A DNA stretch of 64,000 bases from Chitinophaga solisilvae (GTDB lineage: Bacteria; Bacteroidota; Bacteroidia; Chitinophagales; Chitinophagaceae): NCBI RefSeq assembly GCF_009928525.1, contig NZ_JAABOK010000005.1, positions 310,692 through 374,691 of the forward strand, read 5' to 3'. Each line of letters opens with the position of its first letter. Position 1 is the stretch's first letter. Shown piece by piece: positions 33,902 through 41,649 of this stretch. The position numbers and the translations under genes are program-made. The notes under the pieces were generated by a model that did not search any database, was not told the origin of the DNA, and saw nothing but the letters and a program-made list of their open reading frames with translations.

Positions 33902-34201
33902 ATGAACGTTCAAATTCAAACTGTGCATTTTGATGCTGATTCAAAACTGATTGATCACGTGAATAAAAAACTGCAGAAGCTGAACACATTTTATGATCGG
34001 ATAGTCAGTGTGGATGTGTTTTTAAAGTTGGATAATTTAGCGCATCAGGTTAAAGATAAAATTGCCGAAATAAGAGTACGAATACCTCGCCAGGACCTCT
34101 TTGTAAAGCATGAATCCAAGTCCTTTGAAGAGTCCTTCGACCTCGCTTTTGACTCCTTAGTTAACCAGGTGAAAAAGCAAAAGGAAAAGAAATTTCAATA
34201 A
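33902..34201 (+). CDS. hpf: Ribosome hibernation promoting factor, short form
   Basis: A 99-residue HPF/YfiA-family protein starting MNVQIQTVHFDADSKLIDHV. The beta-alpha-beta-beta-beta-alpha fold is suggested by KKLQKLNTFYDRIVSVDVFL and IAEIRVRIPRQDLFVKHESK. It binds the decoding region of the small subunit in stationary phase and silences or dimerises ribosomes. The C-terminal dimerisation extension of long HPF is absent. About 160 bases separate it from xerC, with no clear promoter in between. Confidence 0.92.
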   Translation: MNVQIQTVHFDADSKLIDHVNKKLQKLNTFYDRIVSVDVFLKLDNLAHQVKDKIAEIRVRIPRQDLFVKHESKSFEESFDLAFDSLVNQVKKQKEKKFQ

Positions 34202-34215
34202 TTTTTTAAAATAAT

Positions 34216-34287
34216 TTTGGAAATATTAATCTCTTTGCTACCTTTGCCATCCCGATCCAAAAAACGGGTTGGTAAAGGTAGCAAAGT
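34216..34287. promoter_or_regulatory. Palindromic promoter-like region after hpf
   Basis: TTTG at 34216-34219, a 19-bp spacer and TACCTTTG at 34239-34246 make a consensus promoter on the plus strand. The sequence CTTTGCTACCTTTGCCA from 34233 is mirrored by TGGTAAAGGTAGCAAAG (34271-34287) with a single mismatch, so a second -7-like box is present on the opposite strand. It could be the hpf terminator, a divergent promoter, or the start of the tRNA transcript. Confidence 0.55.
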
Positions 34288-34358
34288 TCTTTATAGCAGG
34301 GCGTTTTAGACGAAACAGATAAATTAAAAAATATTTGTTACGAACTGAAAAAAAAGAT

Positions 34359-34388
34359 TTTGAGAATTGAAAAAAACTCTTAATTTTG
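34359..34388 (+). promoter_or_regulatory. Promoter of the tRNA-tuf cluster
   Basis: TTTG at 34359-34362, an 18-bp spacer and TAATTTTG at 34381-34388. The predicted start is about 40 bases before tRNA-Thr (34434). Confidence 0.7.
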
Positions 34389-34433
34389 CGCTCTCTTTTA
34401 GGGACACATTTGAAAGAATGTTTTTTGAAAGAT

Positions 34434-34507
34434 GCCAGCATAGCTCAGTTGGCCAGAGCTACTGATTTGTAATCAGTGGGTCGGGGGTTCGAATCCCTCT
34501 GCTGGCT
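34434..34507 (+). tRNA. tRNA-Thr (anticodon TGT)
   Basis: Cloverleaf with acceptor GCCAGCA/TGCTGGC, a D-arm TAGCTCAGTTGGCCAGAGC, anticodon stem CTGAT/ATCAG with loop TTTGTAA (anticodon TGT), and T-arm GGGGGTTCGAATCCCTC. No CCA is encoded. It is the first gene of the tRNA cluster before tuf. Confidence 0.96.
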
Positions 34508-34605
34508 CATCGATTTTTATTTGGTTGTTTAACACTGTAATTCTGCATAAGAATCCCGGTTGAGAAAATCTCAGATAACTGAATGACAAAATCAGAAAGA
34601 TGTTA

Positions 34606-34691
34606 GGGCAGGTTCCAGAGCGGCCAAATGGGGCGGACTGTAAATCCGCTGTCTTTCGACTTCATAGGTTCGAATCCTATCCTGCCCACCA
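34606..34691 (+). tRNA. tRNA-Tyr (anticodon GTA)
   Basis: A class II tRNA: acceptor GGGCAGG/CCTGCCC, anticodon stem GCGGA/TCCGC with loop CTGTAAA (anticodon GTA), a long variable arm around TGTCTTTCGACTTCA, and T-arm TAGGTTCGAATCCTA. The CCA end is encoded at 34689-34691. Confidence 0.96.
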
Positions 34692-34861
34692 AAACGGCGT
34701 GTTCCGCTTTTGCCCTTGCAGAGGCGGAACATAGTTGTTGAGTGGAAGGTGAGAAATCAGAAGATTGAACTGATACCCAAGCCCTGTGAAACAGCAGCCT
34801 TTTATGTTCTTTAATTTATTTAATGGTGTATAAACTGCAATGGTGGTTTATATATTCATAT

Positions 34862-34934
34862 GCGGGAGTAGCTCAGTTGGTAGAGCGACAGCCTTCCAAG
34901 CTGTAGGTCGCGGGTTCGAACCTCGTCTCCCGCT
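34862..34934 (+). tRNA. tRNA-Gly (anticodon TCC)
   Basis: Acceptor GCGGGAG/CTCCCGC, anticodon stem ACAGC/GCTGT with loop CTTCCAA (anticodon TCC), T-arm CGGGTTCGAACCTCG. No CCA is encoded. Confidence 0.96.
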
Positions 34935-34960
34935 CGCATATATTGTTAATGCAATTTCAA

Positions 34961-35032
<72 letters not shown>

Positions 35033-35100
35033 CATTGAATTTTAGAAGAGAAGAATCGTTGTTAGTGAGGTTACTTCGCATCAACAAATTAAACTCCATA

Positions 35101-35126
35101 AAATTCGAATTTCGGAATTCGAATTT
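35101..35126. repeat. Short AT-rich palindrome in the tRNA cluster
   Basis: AAATTCGAATT (35101-35111) and AATTCGAATTT (35116-35126) are perfect reverse complements around TCGG. It recalls the AATTRCG heptamers of the large palindromes but lacks their inner stem. It lies between tRNA-Thr(GGT) and the tRNA-like sequence at 35155. Confidence 0.6.
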
Positions 35127-35154
35127 ATAAATTCCGCACTCCGAAATTAAACTT

Positions 35155-35230
35155 AGCGTTGTAGCTCAATGGCAGAGCATCCCAGATAGTTATTTAGGGA
35201 AGGACGTGAGTTCAATTCTCATCAACGGTA
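35155..35230 (+). pseudogene. Degenerate tRNA-like sequence upstream of tuf
   Basis: GTTGTAGCTCAATGGCAGAG looks like an acceptor end and D-arm, and GTGAGTTCAATTCTCAT is a workable T-arm. The 3' end CAACGGT can pair with the 5' end with one mismatch. The anticodon arm is broken: TCCC and GGGA flank a 13-nt stretch AGATAGTTATTTA rather than a 7-nt loop on a 5-bp stem, so no anticodon can be read. It shares several segments with tRNA-Thr(GGT) at 34961, suggesting a decayed copy. It is probably in the tuf leader and may have some other role in the transcript. Confidence 0.6.
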
Positions 35231-35302
35231 CAAGTTTGTAAAACCGTTTTTTTAAAACAACTATCAATACAATCTTTACAAACCATCTAAAAAGAAAATA
35301 CA

Positions 35303-36490
35303 ATGGCAAAAGAAACCTTTAAGCGGGATAAACCCCACGTAAACATTGGTACCATCGGCCACGTGGACCACGGTAAAACTACCTTGACTGCTGCCATTAC
35401 CACAATTTTGGCAAACAAGGGTCTGGCAGAGAAGAGAGGCTATGATGAGATCGATGCTGCTCCTGAAGAAAAAGAAAGAGGTATCACTATCAATACAGCT
35501 CACGTTGAGTATCAGACAGCTAACCGTCACTATGCTCACGTTGACTGTCCTGGTCACGCTGACTATGTGAAGAATATGATTACCGGTGCTGCTCAGATGG
35601 ACGGTGCTATCCTGGTGGTTGCCGCTACGGATGGTCCTATGCCGCAAACAAGAGAGCACATCCTGCTGGCTCGCCAGGTAGGTGTACCTCGTATCGTTGT
35701 TTTCATGAACAAAGTTGACCTGGTTGATGATCCTGAGCTGCTGGAACTGGTTGAGATCGAGATCCGTGACCTGTTAACTTCTAATGGCTTCGACGGTGAT
35801 AACGCTCCAGTAATCCAAGGTTCTGCAACCGGCGCTCTGGCTGGTGACGAAAAATGGGTTGGCGCTATCGACCAACTGATGGAAGCTGTTGATACATACA
35901 TTCCGCTGCCTCCACGTCCGGTTGATCAACCGTTCCTGATGTCAGTTGAAGACGTATTCTCTATCACCGGTCGTGGTACTGTAGCAACTGGTCGTATCGA
36001 ACGCGGTCGCATCAAAGTTGGTGAGAACGTTGAAATCGTAGGTCTGCTCGAAGAACCACTGAAATCAACCTGCACTGGCGTTGAGATGTTCAAAAAACTC
36101 CTCGACGAAGGTGAAGCTGGTGACAACGCTGGTCTGCTGCTGCGCGGTATTGAGAAAACTCAGATCCGTCGTGGTATGGTTATCTGCCAGCCAGGTACCA
36201 TCACTCCGCACACTGAATTCAAATGCGAAGTTTACGTACTGAGCAAAGAAGAAGGTGGCCGTCACACTCCGTTCTTCAACAAATACCGTCCTCAGTTCTA
36301 CTTCCGTACTACTGACGTAACCGGTGAAGTTGAATTACCAGCAGGTGTTGAAATGGTTATGCCTGGTGATAACGTTAGCCTGACAGTTAAACTGATCCAG
36401 CCTATCGCTATGGACAAAGGTCTGAAATTCGCTATCCGTGAGGGTGGTCGTACAGTAGGTGCTGGTCAGGTGACTGAAATCATCAAATAA
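35303..36490 (+). CDS. tuf: Translation elongation factor Tu
   Basis: A 395-residue EF-Tu. G-domain motifs: G1 GHVDHGKT (residues 19-26), RGIT for switch I, G3 [14 protein letters not shown]4 NKVD and G5 GSA. Domains 2 and 3 follow ([39 protein letters not shown]). It carries aminoacyl-tRNA to the ribosome in GTP form. Codon usage is strongly biased (CTG, GGT, CGT), as expected for high expression. It lies in the conserved tRNA-tuf-tRNA(Trp)-secE-nusG order. Its A+T-rich leader includes the tRNA-like sequence at 35155. Confidence 0.99.
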   Translation: MAKETFKRDKPHVNIGTIGHVDHGKTTLTAAITTILANKGLAEKRGYDEIDAAPEEKERGITINTAHVEYQTANRHYAHVDCPGHADYVKNMITGAAQMDGAILVVAATDGPMPQTREHILLARQVGVPRIVVFMNKVDLVDDPELLELVEIEIRDLLTSNGFDGDNAPVIQGSATGALAGDEKWVGAIDQLMEAVDTYIPLPPRPVDQPFLMSVEDVFSITGRGTVATGRIERGRIKVGENVEIVGLLEEPLKSTCTGVEMFKKLLDEGEAGDNAGLLLRGIEKTQIRRGMVICQPGTITPHTEFKCEVYVLSKEEGGRHTPFFNKYRPQFYFRTTDVTGEVELPAGVEMVMPGDNVSLTVKLIQPIAMDKGLKFAIREGGRTVGAGQVTEIIK

Positions 36491-36504
36491 GCATCTCATA
36501 ATAT

Positions 36505-36590
36505 TAAAAGCCATTAGCTTTGGCAATTAAATGTCAGTATTTTTTAATAGATTTGCTGGCTGCTGAAAGCTTACAGCTAATGGCTTTATA
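36505..36590 (+). terminator. Long inverted repeat after tuf
   Basis: AAAGCCATTAGCT (36507-36519) pairs with AGCTAATGGCTTT (36575-36587). The loop of about 55 bases contains T-runs. It ends two bases before tRNA-Trp. It may act as a partial terminator or a processing stem separating tuf from the tRNA. Confidence 0.55.
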
Positions 36591-36591
36591 C

Positions 36592-36662
36592 ACGGGTATG
36601 GTGCAACGGTAGCATACGGGTCTCCAAAACCTTTGATCTGGGTTCGAATCCTAGTACCCGTG
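36592..36662 (+). tRNA. tRNA-Trp (anticodon CCA)
   Basis: Acceptor ACGGGTA/TACCCGT with discriminator G, anticodon loop CTCCAAA (anticodon CCA) on a GGGT/ACCT stem, T-arm TGGGTTCGAATCCTA. Its place between tuf and secE is typical of Bacteroidota. Confidence 0.95.
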
Positions 36663-36681
36663 CAAGGTTAATTAAATATTG

Positions 36682-36735
36682 AATGGTTGAATTGTTGTTA
36701 TTTCATAACAAATAAAACAATTCAACCATTTTTAG
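36682..36735 (+). terminator. Terminator or attenuator between tRNA-Trp and secE
   Basis: AATGGTTGAATTGTT (36682-36696) pairs perfectly with AACAATTCAACCATT (36716-36730), followed by TTTTA. The central 19 bases include TTATTTCATAA. Confidence 0.7.
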
Positions 36736-36774
36736 GCTTTAACCAATTTGACCATAAAACGTTAACTTTATACA

Positions 36775-36975
36775 ATGAATAAGATCAGAAACTACTTCCG
36801 CGAGTCTTATCATGAATTGGTTTACAAGGTGTCCTGGCCTACCTGGCAAGAACTCCAGTCATCTACCATGATCGTGCTGATAGCAACCCTGTTTGTTACT
36901 GCACTGGTTTGGGGTATGGATGCCGCCTCCAATTTTGTGTTAACACATTATTACGAAATATTCAAAGGCAAATAA
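36775..36975 (+). CDS. secE: Preprotein translocase subunit SecE
   Basis: A 66-residue single-helix SecE. The amphipathic segment RNYFRESYHELVYKVSWPTW has the conserved KVSWPT motif, and the transmembrane helix runs about 31-50. It clamps SecY in the SecYEG translocon. The short form is usual in this phylum. Its stop codon directly abuts the nusG ATG. Confidence 0.95.
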   Translation: MNKIRNYFRESYHELVYKVSWPTWQELQSSTMIVLIATLFVTALVWGMDAASNFVLTHYYEIFKGK

Positions 36976-37545
36976 ATGGATGCAGCCAATAACATTCCTG
37001 CTCAGGAAACAAAGTGGTATGTACTCCGCGTTGTTAGTGGCAAGGAAAAAAAAGTGAAGGAATATCTGGATATCGAAGTACGCCGCTCCGATTGGGGTAA
37101 CGTTATTTCCCAGGTGTTTCTGCCGGTAGAAAAAGTATATAAAGTGCAGGCTGGTAAAAAAGTGATGCGCGAGAAAAACTTCTATCCCGGTTATGTGATG
37201 ATTGAAGCCATTGATGGTAAAATGACCGATGAAGTAATACAGGCCATACGTAACGTATCCGGTGTTATCCACTTCCTCGGTAAAGAAAAACCAATCGCAC
37301 TCCGCAAAGCAGAAGTTAACAAAATGCTGGGTAAAGTGGATGAACTCTCCGATCAGGGTCTCACCATGAGCGAACCTTTCATCGTAGGCGAAACCATCAA
37401 AATCATCGATGGTCCGTTCAATGACTTCAACGGTGTGATTGAAGAAGTGATCGAAGACAAAAAGAAACTGAAAGTAACGGTGAAAATATTTGGCCGTGCT
37501 ACCCCTGTAGAACTCAACTTCATGCAGGTAGAAAAACTGGCCTAG
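36976..37545 (+). CDS. nusG: Transcription termination/antitermination factor NusG
   Basis: A 189-residue NusG. The N-terminal NGN domain starts KWYVLRVVSGKEKKVKEYLD, includes FYPGYVMIEA, and the C-terminal KOW domain reads VGETIKIIDGPFNDFNGVIE. It binds RNA polymerase to set pausing and couple transcription to the ribosome or Rho. It begins at the base after the secE stop. A hairpin terminator follows at 37568, where rplK would normally be expected. Confidence 0.97.
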   Translation: MDAANNIPAQETKWYVLRVVSGKEKKVKEYLDIEVRRSDWGNVISQVFLPVEKVYKVQAGKKVMREKNFYPGYVMIEAIDGKMTDEVIQAIRNVSGVIHFLGKEKPIALRKAEVNKMLGKVDELSDQGLTMSEPFIVGETIKIIDGPFNDFNGVIEEVIEDKKKLKVTVKIFGRATPVELNFMQVEKLA

Positions 37546-37567
37546 TATTTTTTCATATAGTATTTGT

Positions 37568-37600
37568 AAAAGCGCTCCGAAAACCGGGGCGCTTTTAGTT
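37568..37600 (+). terminator. Terminator after nusG
   Basis: AAAAGCGCTCCG pairs with CCGGGGCGCTTTT (to 37596) with a small internal irregularity, and the 3' arm ends in T. It separates secE-nusG from the transglutaminase-like gene. Confidence 0.72.
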
Positions 37601-37718
37601 TTAGCCACCAACCCTGCTGTTCTCTGATGAAACGCGTCCGCTGTAGCCTGACTCCTGTCTTATCTGCTGCCATGATATTCCTGGAATTTTTACCTTATAA
37701 TATATTATCTGTTTATCT

Positions 37719-38903
37719 ATGAAGTATTTACTCTGCAGTCTGTACGGACTGCTGCTCACGGGCCTGGTACAAGCGCAGGCTGTGAAAAAGATTACTCCGG
37801 CGCCGGCAGCGCCTGCCTATGCACCTATTCCTGACAGCGTTACCGGCTCTGCTGCATCTATGGCCGGTTACCTGGCTGCACATCACAAAAATCAGCGGGA
37901 CATGCTGAAATCCCTCTTCGGCTGGATGTCCACCCATATCACCTATGATATGGTGAACACCTTCCGTCCGGATTACTACAAGGATTCGGCAGACGCGGTT
38001 ATCAAAACGCTGCAGACACGCACGGCTGTTTGTCAGGGCTTTGCAGCATTGTTTACGGAAGTGAGCAGGCTTGCCGGCATTCCGGCCTTACTGCTGTCCG
38101 GCTACACTTTTTCCAACGGCCGGATGGATAATGCCAGTCATGCCTGGGTAGCTGTATGGCTGGATAATCAATGGCAGATCGTTGACCCTACCTGGGGCTC
38201 CGGGTATACCATGAACGGAAAGTATACTGCTAAGCTGGACTGGAAGCAGTTCCTGGTGGCGCCGGCAGTTTCCGTTAAAACCCATGTGCCTTTTGATCCC
38301 TTGTTTCAGTTTTCGGAGTATCCGCTGCGCCATGAGGAAATCAGGGATGCTAAGTGGACAGCAGGGGCAGCCAGGCCGTTGTTCGGGTATAAAGATACGC
38401 TGGCGGCTTATGAGTCAGCCACTTATCTGGACCGTATCCGGAGCATGGCAGGGCGGATTGACCGGTACGGGGTTACCAATCAGCTGATTGCTGCTGAGCT
38501 GCATTACCTGATGAATGTAATACGCGTAGAGCAGCATAACCAGGAGGTAACGGCGCAGAACGGCCAGGTACACAGGCTGAATGAAGCCGGCAGTGTATAT
38601 AATATGGTGGTGAACACCTTTAATGATTATGTTGTGTTCAAGAATAATCAGTTTGCTCCTTCCAAACCGGACAAGGAAATCCAGGAATGGGTGAACGGGA
38701 TGGCGGTAAGGCTGGATGATGCCGGGCGGATGCTGAATGGGCTGGAGCTGACAGATGCGGCTAACCGGAGGGTGATGGAGGAGACGAAAGTGTCTATCAC
38801 GCAGCTGAAGCAGCGGGTCGTGGAAGAGCAGGCTTTTGTAGCGAAGTATGTGAAGACAGGCAGGTTGTTCCGGAAATCCTTATTTTATAAATTGGTGTTT
38901 TAG
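37719..38903 (+). CDS. Exported transglutaminase-like cysteine-protease-fold protein
   Basis: A 394-residue protein with a signal peptide (MKYLLCSLYGLLLTGLVQAQ) and a transglutaminase-like core at about residues 55-200. The catalytic triad is visible: Cys105 in RTAVCQGFAALF, His141 in NASHAWVAVWL, Asp156 in IVDPTWGSGY. Such proteins act in the periplasm or at the surface as peptidases, cross-linking enzymes or protein processors; the substrate is unknown. The C-terminal 190 residues are helical with no recognised domain. It sits between nusG and rplK, splitting an arrangement that is contiguous in most bacteria. Confidence 0.85.
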   Translation: MKYLLCSLYGLLLTGLVQAQAVKKITPAPAAPAYAPIPDSVTGSAASMAGYLAAHHKNQRDMLKSLFGWMSTHITYDMVNTFRPDYYKDSADAVIKTLQTRTAVCQGFAALFTEVSRLAGIPALLLSGYTFSNGRMDNASHAWVAVWLDNQWQIVDPTWGSGYTMNGKYTAKLDWKQFLVAPAVSVKTHVPFDPLFQFSEYPLRHEEIRDAKWTAGAARPLFGYKDTLAAYESATYLDRIRSMAGRIDRYGVTNQLIAAELHYLMNVIRVEQHNQEVTAQNGQVHRLNEAGSVYNMVVNTFNDYVVFKNNQFAPSKPDKEIQEWVNGMAVRLDDAGRMLNGLELTDAANRRVMEETKVSITQLKQRVVEEQAFVAKYVKTGRLFRKSLFYKLVF

Positions 38904-39008
38904 CTGTATTTTTGCAGGCTTCGGATTATAAGGAATTTTTCGGGAAATGCAATGGATTTGTAAAAAAATCGGGTTATTAGCAAAAAGGATGCCCAAATTC
39001 AAATACTT

Positions 39009-39039
39009 TTTGTCAATTTCATATTATTATTTACCTTTG
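39009..39039 (+). promoter_or_regulatory. Promoter of the rplKAJL-rpoBC operon
   Basis: TTTG at 39009-39012, a 19-bp spacer and TACCTTTG at 39032-39039, a perfect Bacteroidota consensus. A leader of about 85 bases precedes rplK. Confidence 0.85.
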
Positions 39040-39129
39040 CATCCCCTTTAAAAGGTTATTTTAGTTCCTTTTAGTTTTGGGAGTTCTCTGTTCTGCAGAG
39101 GGCGTTTTAACCAAATTAAATTAAAAAGT

Positions 39130-39573
39130 ATGGCAAAAGAGATCGCAACGTACGTGAAATTGCAGGTTAAAGGCGGCCAGGCCAACCCTGCACCTCCGAT
39201 TGGTCCTGCACTGGGTTCCAAAGGTGTGAACATCATGGAGTTCTGCAAACAGTTCAATGCCCGTACCCAGGATAAAATGGGTAAAGTATTGCCTGTGTTG
39301 CTGACTGTTTACACTGACAAATCTTTCGACTTCGTAATTAAAACTCCTCCTGCACCTGTACAGTTGCTGGAAGCTGCAAAATTACAGAGTGGTTCCAAAG
39401 AACCTAACCGTAACAAGGTGGGTAAAGTTACCTGGGCTCAGGTAGAAGCTATTGCACAGGATAAGATGCCTGATCTGAACTGCTTCACCCTGAACAGCGC
39501 TATGAAAATGGTGGCTGGTACTGCTCGTAGCATGGGTATTACTGTAGAAGGTAAAGCCCCCTGGGAAAACTAA
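39130..39573 (+). CDS. rplK: 50S ribosomal protein L11
   Basis: A 147-residue uL11 with the conserved proline-rich turn [20 protein letters not shown] near the N-terminus, which forms the GTPase-associated centre with 23S rRNA, and a C-terminal RNA-binding domain ([10 protein letters not shown]). It begins the L11-L1-L10-L7/L12-beta-beta' order and has its own consensus promoter. Confidence 0.98.
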   Translation: MAKEIATYVKLQVKGGQANPAPPIGPALGSKGVNIMEFCKQFNARTQDKMGKVLPVLLTVYTDKSFDFVIKTPPAPVQLLEAAKLQSGSKEPNRNKVGKVTWAQVEAIAQDKMPDLNCFTLNSAMKMVAGTARSMGITVEGKAPWEN

Positions 39574-39616
39574 TTGTTTCACCCTGTTAAGGCAGGAACT
39601 TTAAATCATTCTGAAA

Positions 39617-40306
39617 ATGGCAACTAAAAAGAGAAAAGTAGCTCAGGCTAAGGTGGACAAAAACAAGGCGTACACCCTGAAAGAAGCTTCTAACTTAGTT
39701 AAAGATATTAACTGTACTAAATTCGACAGTTCTGTCGATTTACATATCCGCTTAGGCGTTGATCCTAAGAAAGCAGATCAGGCTATCCGTGGTTCCGTAA
39801 CGCTTCCTCACGGTACTGGTAAAACTAAACGCGTTTTAGTGCTCTGCACACCTGATAAAGAAGCTGCAGCTAAAGAAGCTGGTGCTGATTTTGTTGGTTT
39901 GGATGAATTTATCCAGAAGATTGAAGGCGGTTGGACTGACATCGATGTAATCGTAGCTACTCCTGCTGTAATGCCTAAAATCGGTAAACTGGGTAAAATC
40001 TTAGGTCCACGTAACCTGATGCCAAACCCTAAAACCGGTACTGTTACCAACGACGTAGCAGCAGCAGTTAACGAGGTGAAAGGTGGTAAAATCACTTTCA
40101 AGGTAGATAAAGCTGGTATCATCCACGCTTCTATCGGTCGTGTATCCTTTGCATCTGATAAAATTGAGCAGAACTCTCAGGAGCTGATCAACGCTATCAT
40201 CAAGCTGAAACCAGCTACTGCAAAAGGTACTTACCTGAAAGGTCTGTCTATGGCCAGCACCATGAGCCCAGGTATTGCAATCGACACTAAATCTGTTCAA
40301 AACTAA
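39617..40306 (+). CDS. rplA: 50S ribosomal protein L1
   Basis: A 229-residue uL1. Typical segments are [40 protein letters not shown] and [20 protein letters not shown]. It builds the L1 stalk involved in E-site tRNA exit and in many bacteria represses its own operon by binding the L11 leader. 43 bases after rplK. Confidence 0.98.
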   Translation: MATKKRKVAQAKVDKNKAYTLKEASNLVKDINCTKFDSSVDLHIRLGVDPKKADQAIRGSVTLPHGTGKTKRVLVLCTPDKEAAAKEAGADFVGLDEFIQKIEGGWTDIDVIVATPAVMPKIGKLGKILGPRNLMPNPKTGTVTNDVAAAVNEVKGGKITFKVDKAGIIHASIGRVSFASDKIEQNSQELINAIIKLKPATAKGTYLKGLSMASTMSPGIAIDTKSVQN

Positions 40307-40317
40307 TTGATCACGAG

Positions 40318-40356
40318 TTGTAGCCCGGTTGTCTGAAAGGATGGGGCTTGCTACAA
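40318..40356 (+). promoter_or_regulatory. Hairpin in the rplJ leader
   Basis: TTGTAGC (40318-40324) pairs with GCTACAA (40350-40356), with further G+C pairs inside. It lies just before the rplJ start, where the L10-(L12)4 complex binds its mRNA in other bacteria. Homology of the structure has not been shown here. Confidence 0.4.
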
Positions 40357-40366
40357 ACGTTATAAT

Positions 40367-40897
40367 ATGAATAAAGATCAAAAAAATGAAGTGATCGAAC
40401 TGCTGAAAAGTAAGTTCTCTCAATATAGCAACTTCTACATCACCAACACCGAATCATTAACGGTAGCGCAGGTTAACGACCTGAGGAAAGTTTGCTTCGA
40501 CAAGCAGGTGGAAATGAAAGTGGCTAAGAACACCCTGATCCGTAAGGCACTGGAATCTCTGGACAGCGAAAAATATGCAGGTATTCTTGACAGCCTGCAT
40601 GGTGTAACTGCCCTGATGTTCTCTGACAGCCCGAAAGATCCTGCTGTTATCATCTCTTCTTTCCGTAAAGCTAACAACAAGCTGGAAAAACCAGTGCTGA
40701 AAGCAGCTTTCGTTGCTGACGAAATCTTCATCGGCGACAACCAGCTGACTGCTCTGACCAACATCAAGACCAAGAACGAGCTCATCGGCGAAGTTATCGG
40801 TCTGTTGCAATCTCCTGCAAAACGCGTTATCGCTGCTTTGCTGGAAAAAGGCAAGAAAGAAGGCGCAGCAGTGGAAGAAGCTCCTGCAGCCGAGTAA
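40367..40897 (+). CDS. rplJ: 50S ribosomal protein L10
   Basis: A 176-residue uL10. The N-terminal RNA-binding part includes SNFYITNTESLTVAQVNDLR and KVAKNTLIRKAL; the C-terminal helix ends KEGAAVEEAPAAE, which carries the L12 dimers. It anchors the L7/L12 stalk to the ribosome. It lies 60 bases after rplA. Confidence 0.97.
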   Translation: MNKDQKNEVIELLKSKFSQYSNFYITNTESLTVAQVNDLRKVCFDKQVEMKVAKNTLIRKALESLDSEKYAGILDSLHGVTALMFSDSPKDPAVIISSFRKANNKLEKPVLKAAFVADEIFIGDNQLTALTNIKTKNELIGEVIGLLQSPAKRVIAALLEKGKKEGAAVEEAPAAE

Positions 40898-41057
40898 GGA
40901 ATTTAGTCATTTGATATTTGGTTATTTTCAACAGCACTTTTCAGTCGCTCAGATCAAATAATCACATCTCAAATAAACAAATTCCAAAATGAATTATGGC
41001 TTCCAAGTCACAATATAATTAACAAACATTACAAACATTACATTAAAACATTATAAA

Positions 41058-41429
41058 ATGGCAGACGTAAAAGCATTAGCCGAACAATTAGTAGGTTTAA
41101 CTGTTAAGGAAGTACAAGAACTCGCAGACGTACTGAAAAATGAGTACGGTATCGAACCAGCAGCTGCTGCTGTAGTTGTTTCCGGTGGTGGTGGCGAAGC
41201 TGCTGCAGCTGAAGAAAAAACTGCATTCAACGTAGTTCTGAAATCTGCAGGTGCATCCAAACTGAACGTTGTTAAGGTTGTAAAAGACCTGACCGGTCTG
41301 GGTCTGAAAGAAGCGAAAGAACTGGTTGACGGCGCTCCTAAATCTGTGAAAGAAGGCGTTAGCAAAGCAGAAGCAGAAGATCTGAAAGCTAAGCTGACTG
41401 AAGCAGGTGCTGAAGTTGAAATTCAGTAA
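41058..41429 (+). CDS. rplL: 50S ribosomal protein L7/L12
   Basis: A 123-residue bL12. N-terminal dimerisation domain ([20 protein letters not shown]), an Ala/Gly-rich hinge ([20 protein letters not shown]), and the C-terminal factor-binding domain ([20 protein letters not shown]). It recruits and activates translational GTPases. The 160-base gap from rplJ and the hairpin after it suit the extra control usual for this highly expressed protein. Confidence 0.98.
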   Translation: MADVKALAEQLVGLTVKEVQELADVLKNEYGIEPAAAAVVVSGGGGEAAAAEEKTAFNVVLKSAGASKLNVVKVVKDLTGLGLKEAKELVDGAPKSVKEGVSKAEAEDLKAKLTEAGAEVEIQ

Positions 41430-41455
41430 TTCTTTGCTTAGTATACATCTTTTAC

Positions 41456-41487
41456 AAGGTCAAAAGTGCTTATGCACTTTTGGCCTT
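41456..41487 (+). terminator. Attenuator hairpin between rplL and rpoB
   Basis: The 14-bp arms 41456-41469 and 41474-41487 (AAGGTCAAAAGTGC with GCACTTTTGGCCTT; one G-U pair) enclose the loop TTAT. There is no long T-tract directly after it, so it may act as a partial terminator that lowers rpoBC relative to the ribosomal proteins, or as an RNA processing site. Confidence 0.65.
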
Positions 41488-41649
41488 ATTCCCTTTGGGA
41501 AAGTGTCTTTTTCAGAGAGTCAAAACGGGGAAACACTCTAGGTGACTTTGACAATGTGCAGAAGGCATAATTTATACTGAGGATGGATATTGCTAAAGAA
41601 ATCTTAATTTCCCTAATTCTTACAAGTCATATAACTGCTAACTTCGAAT

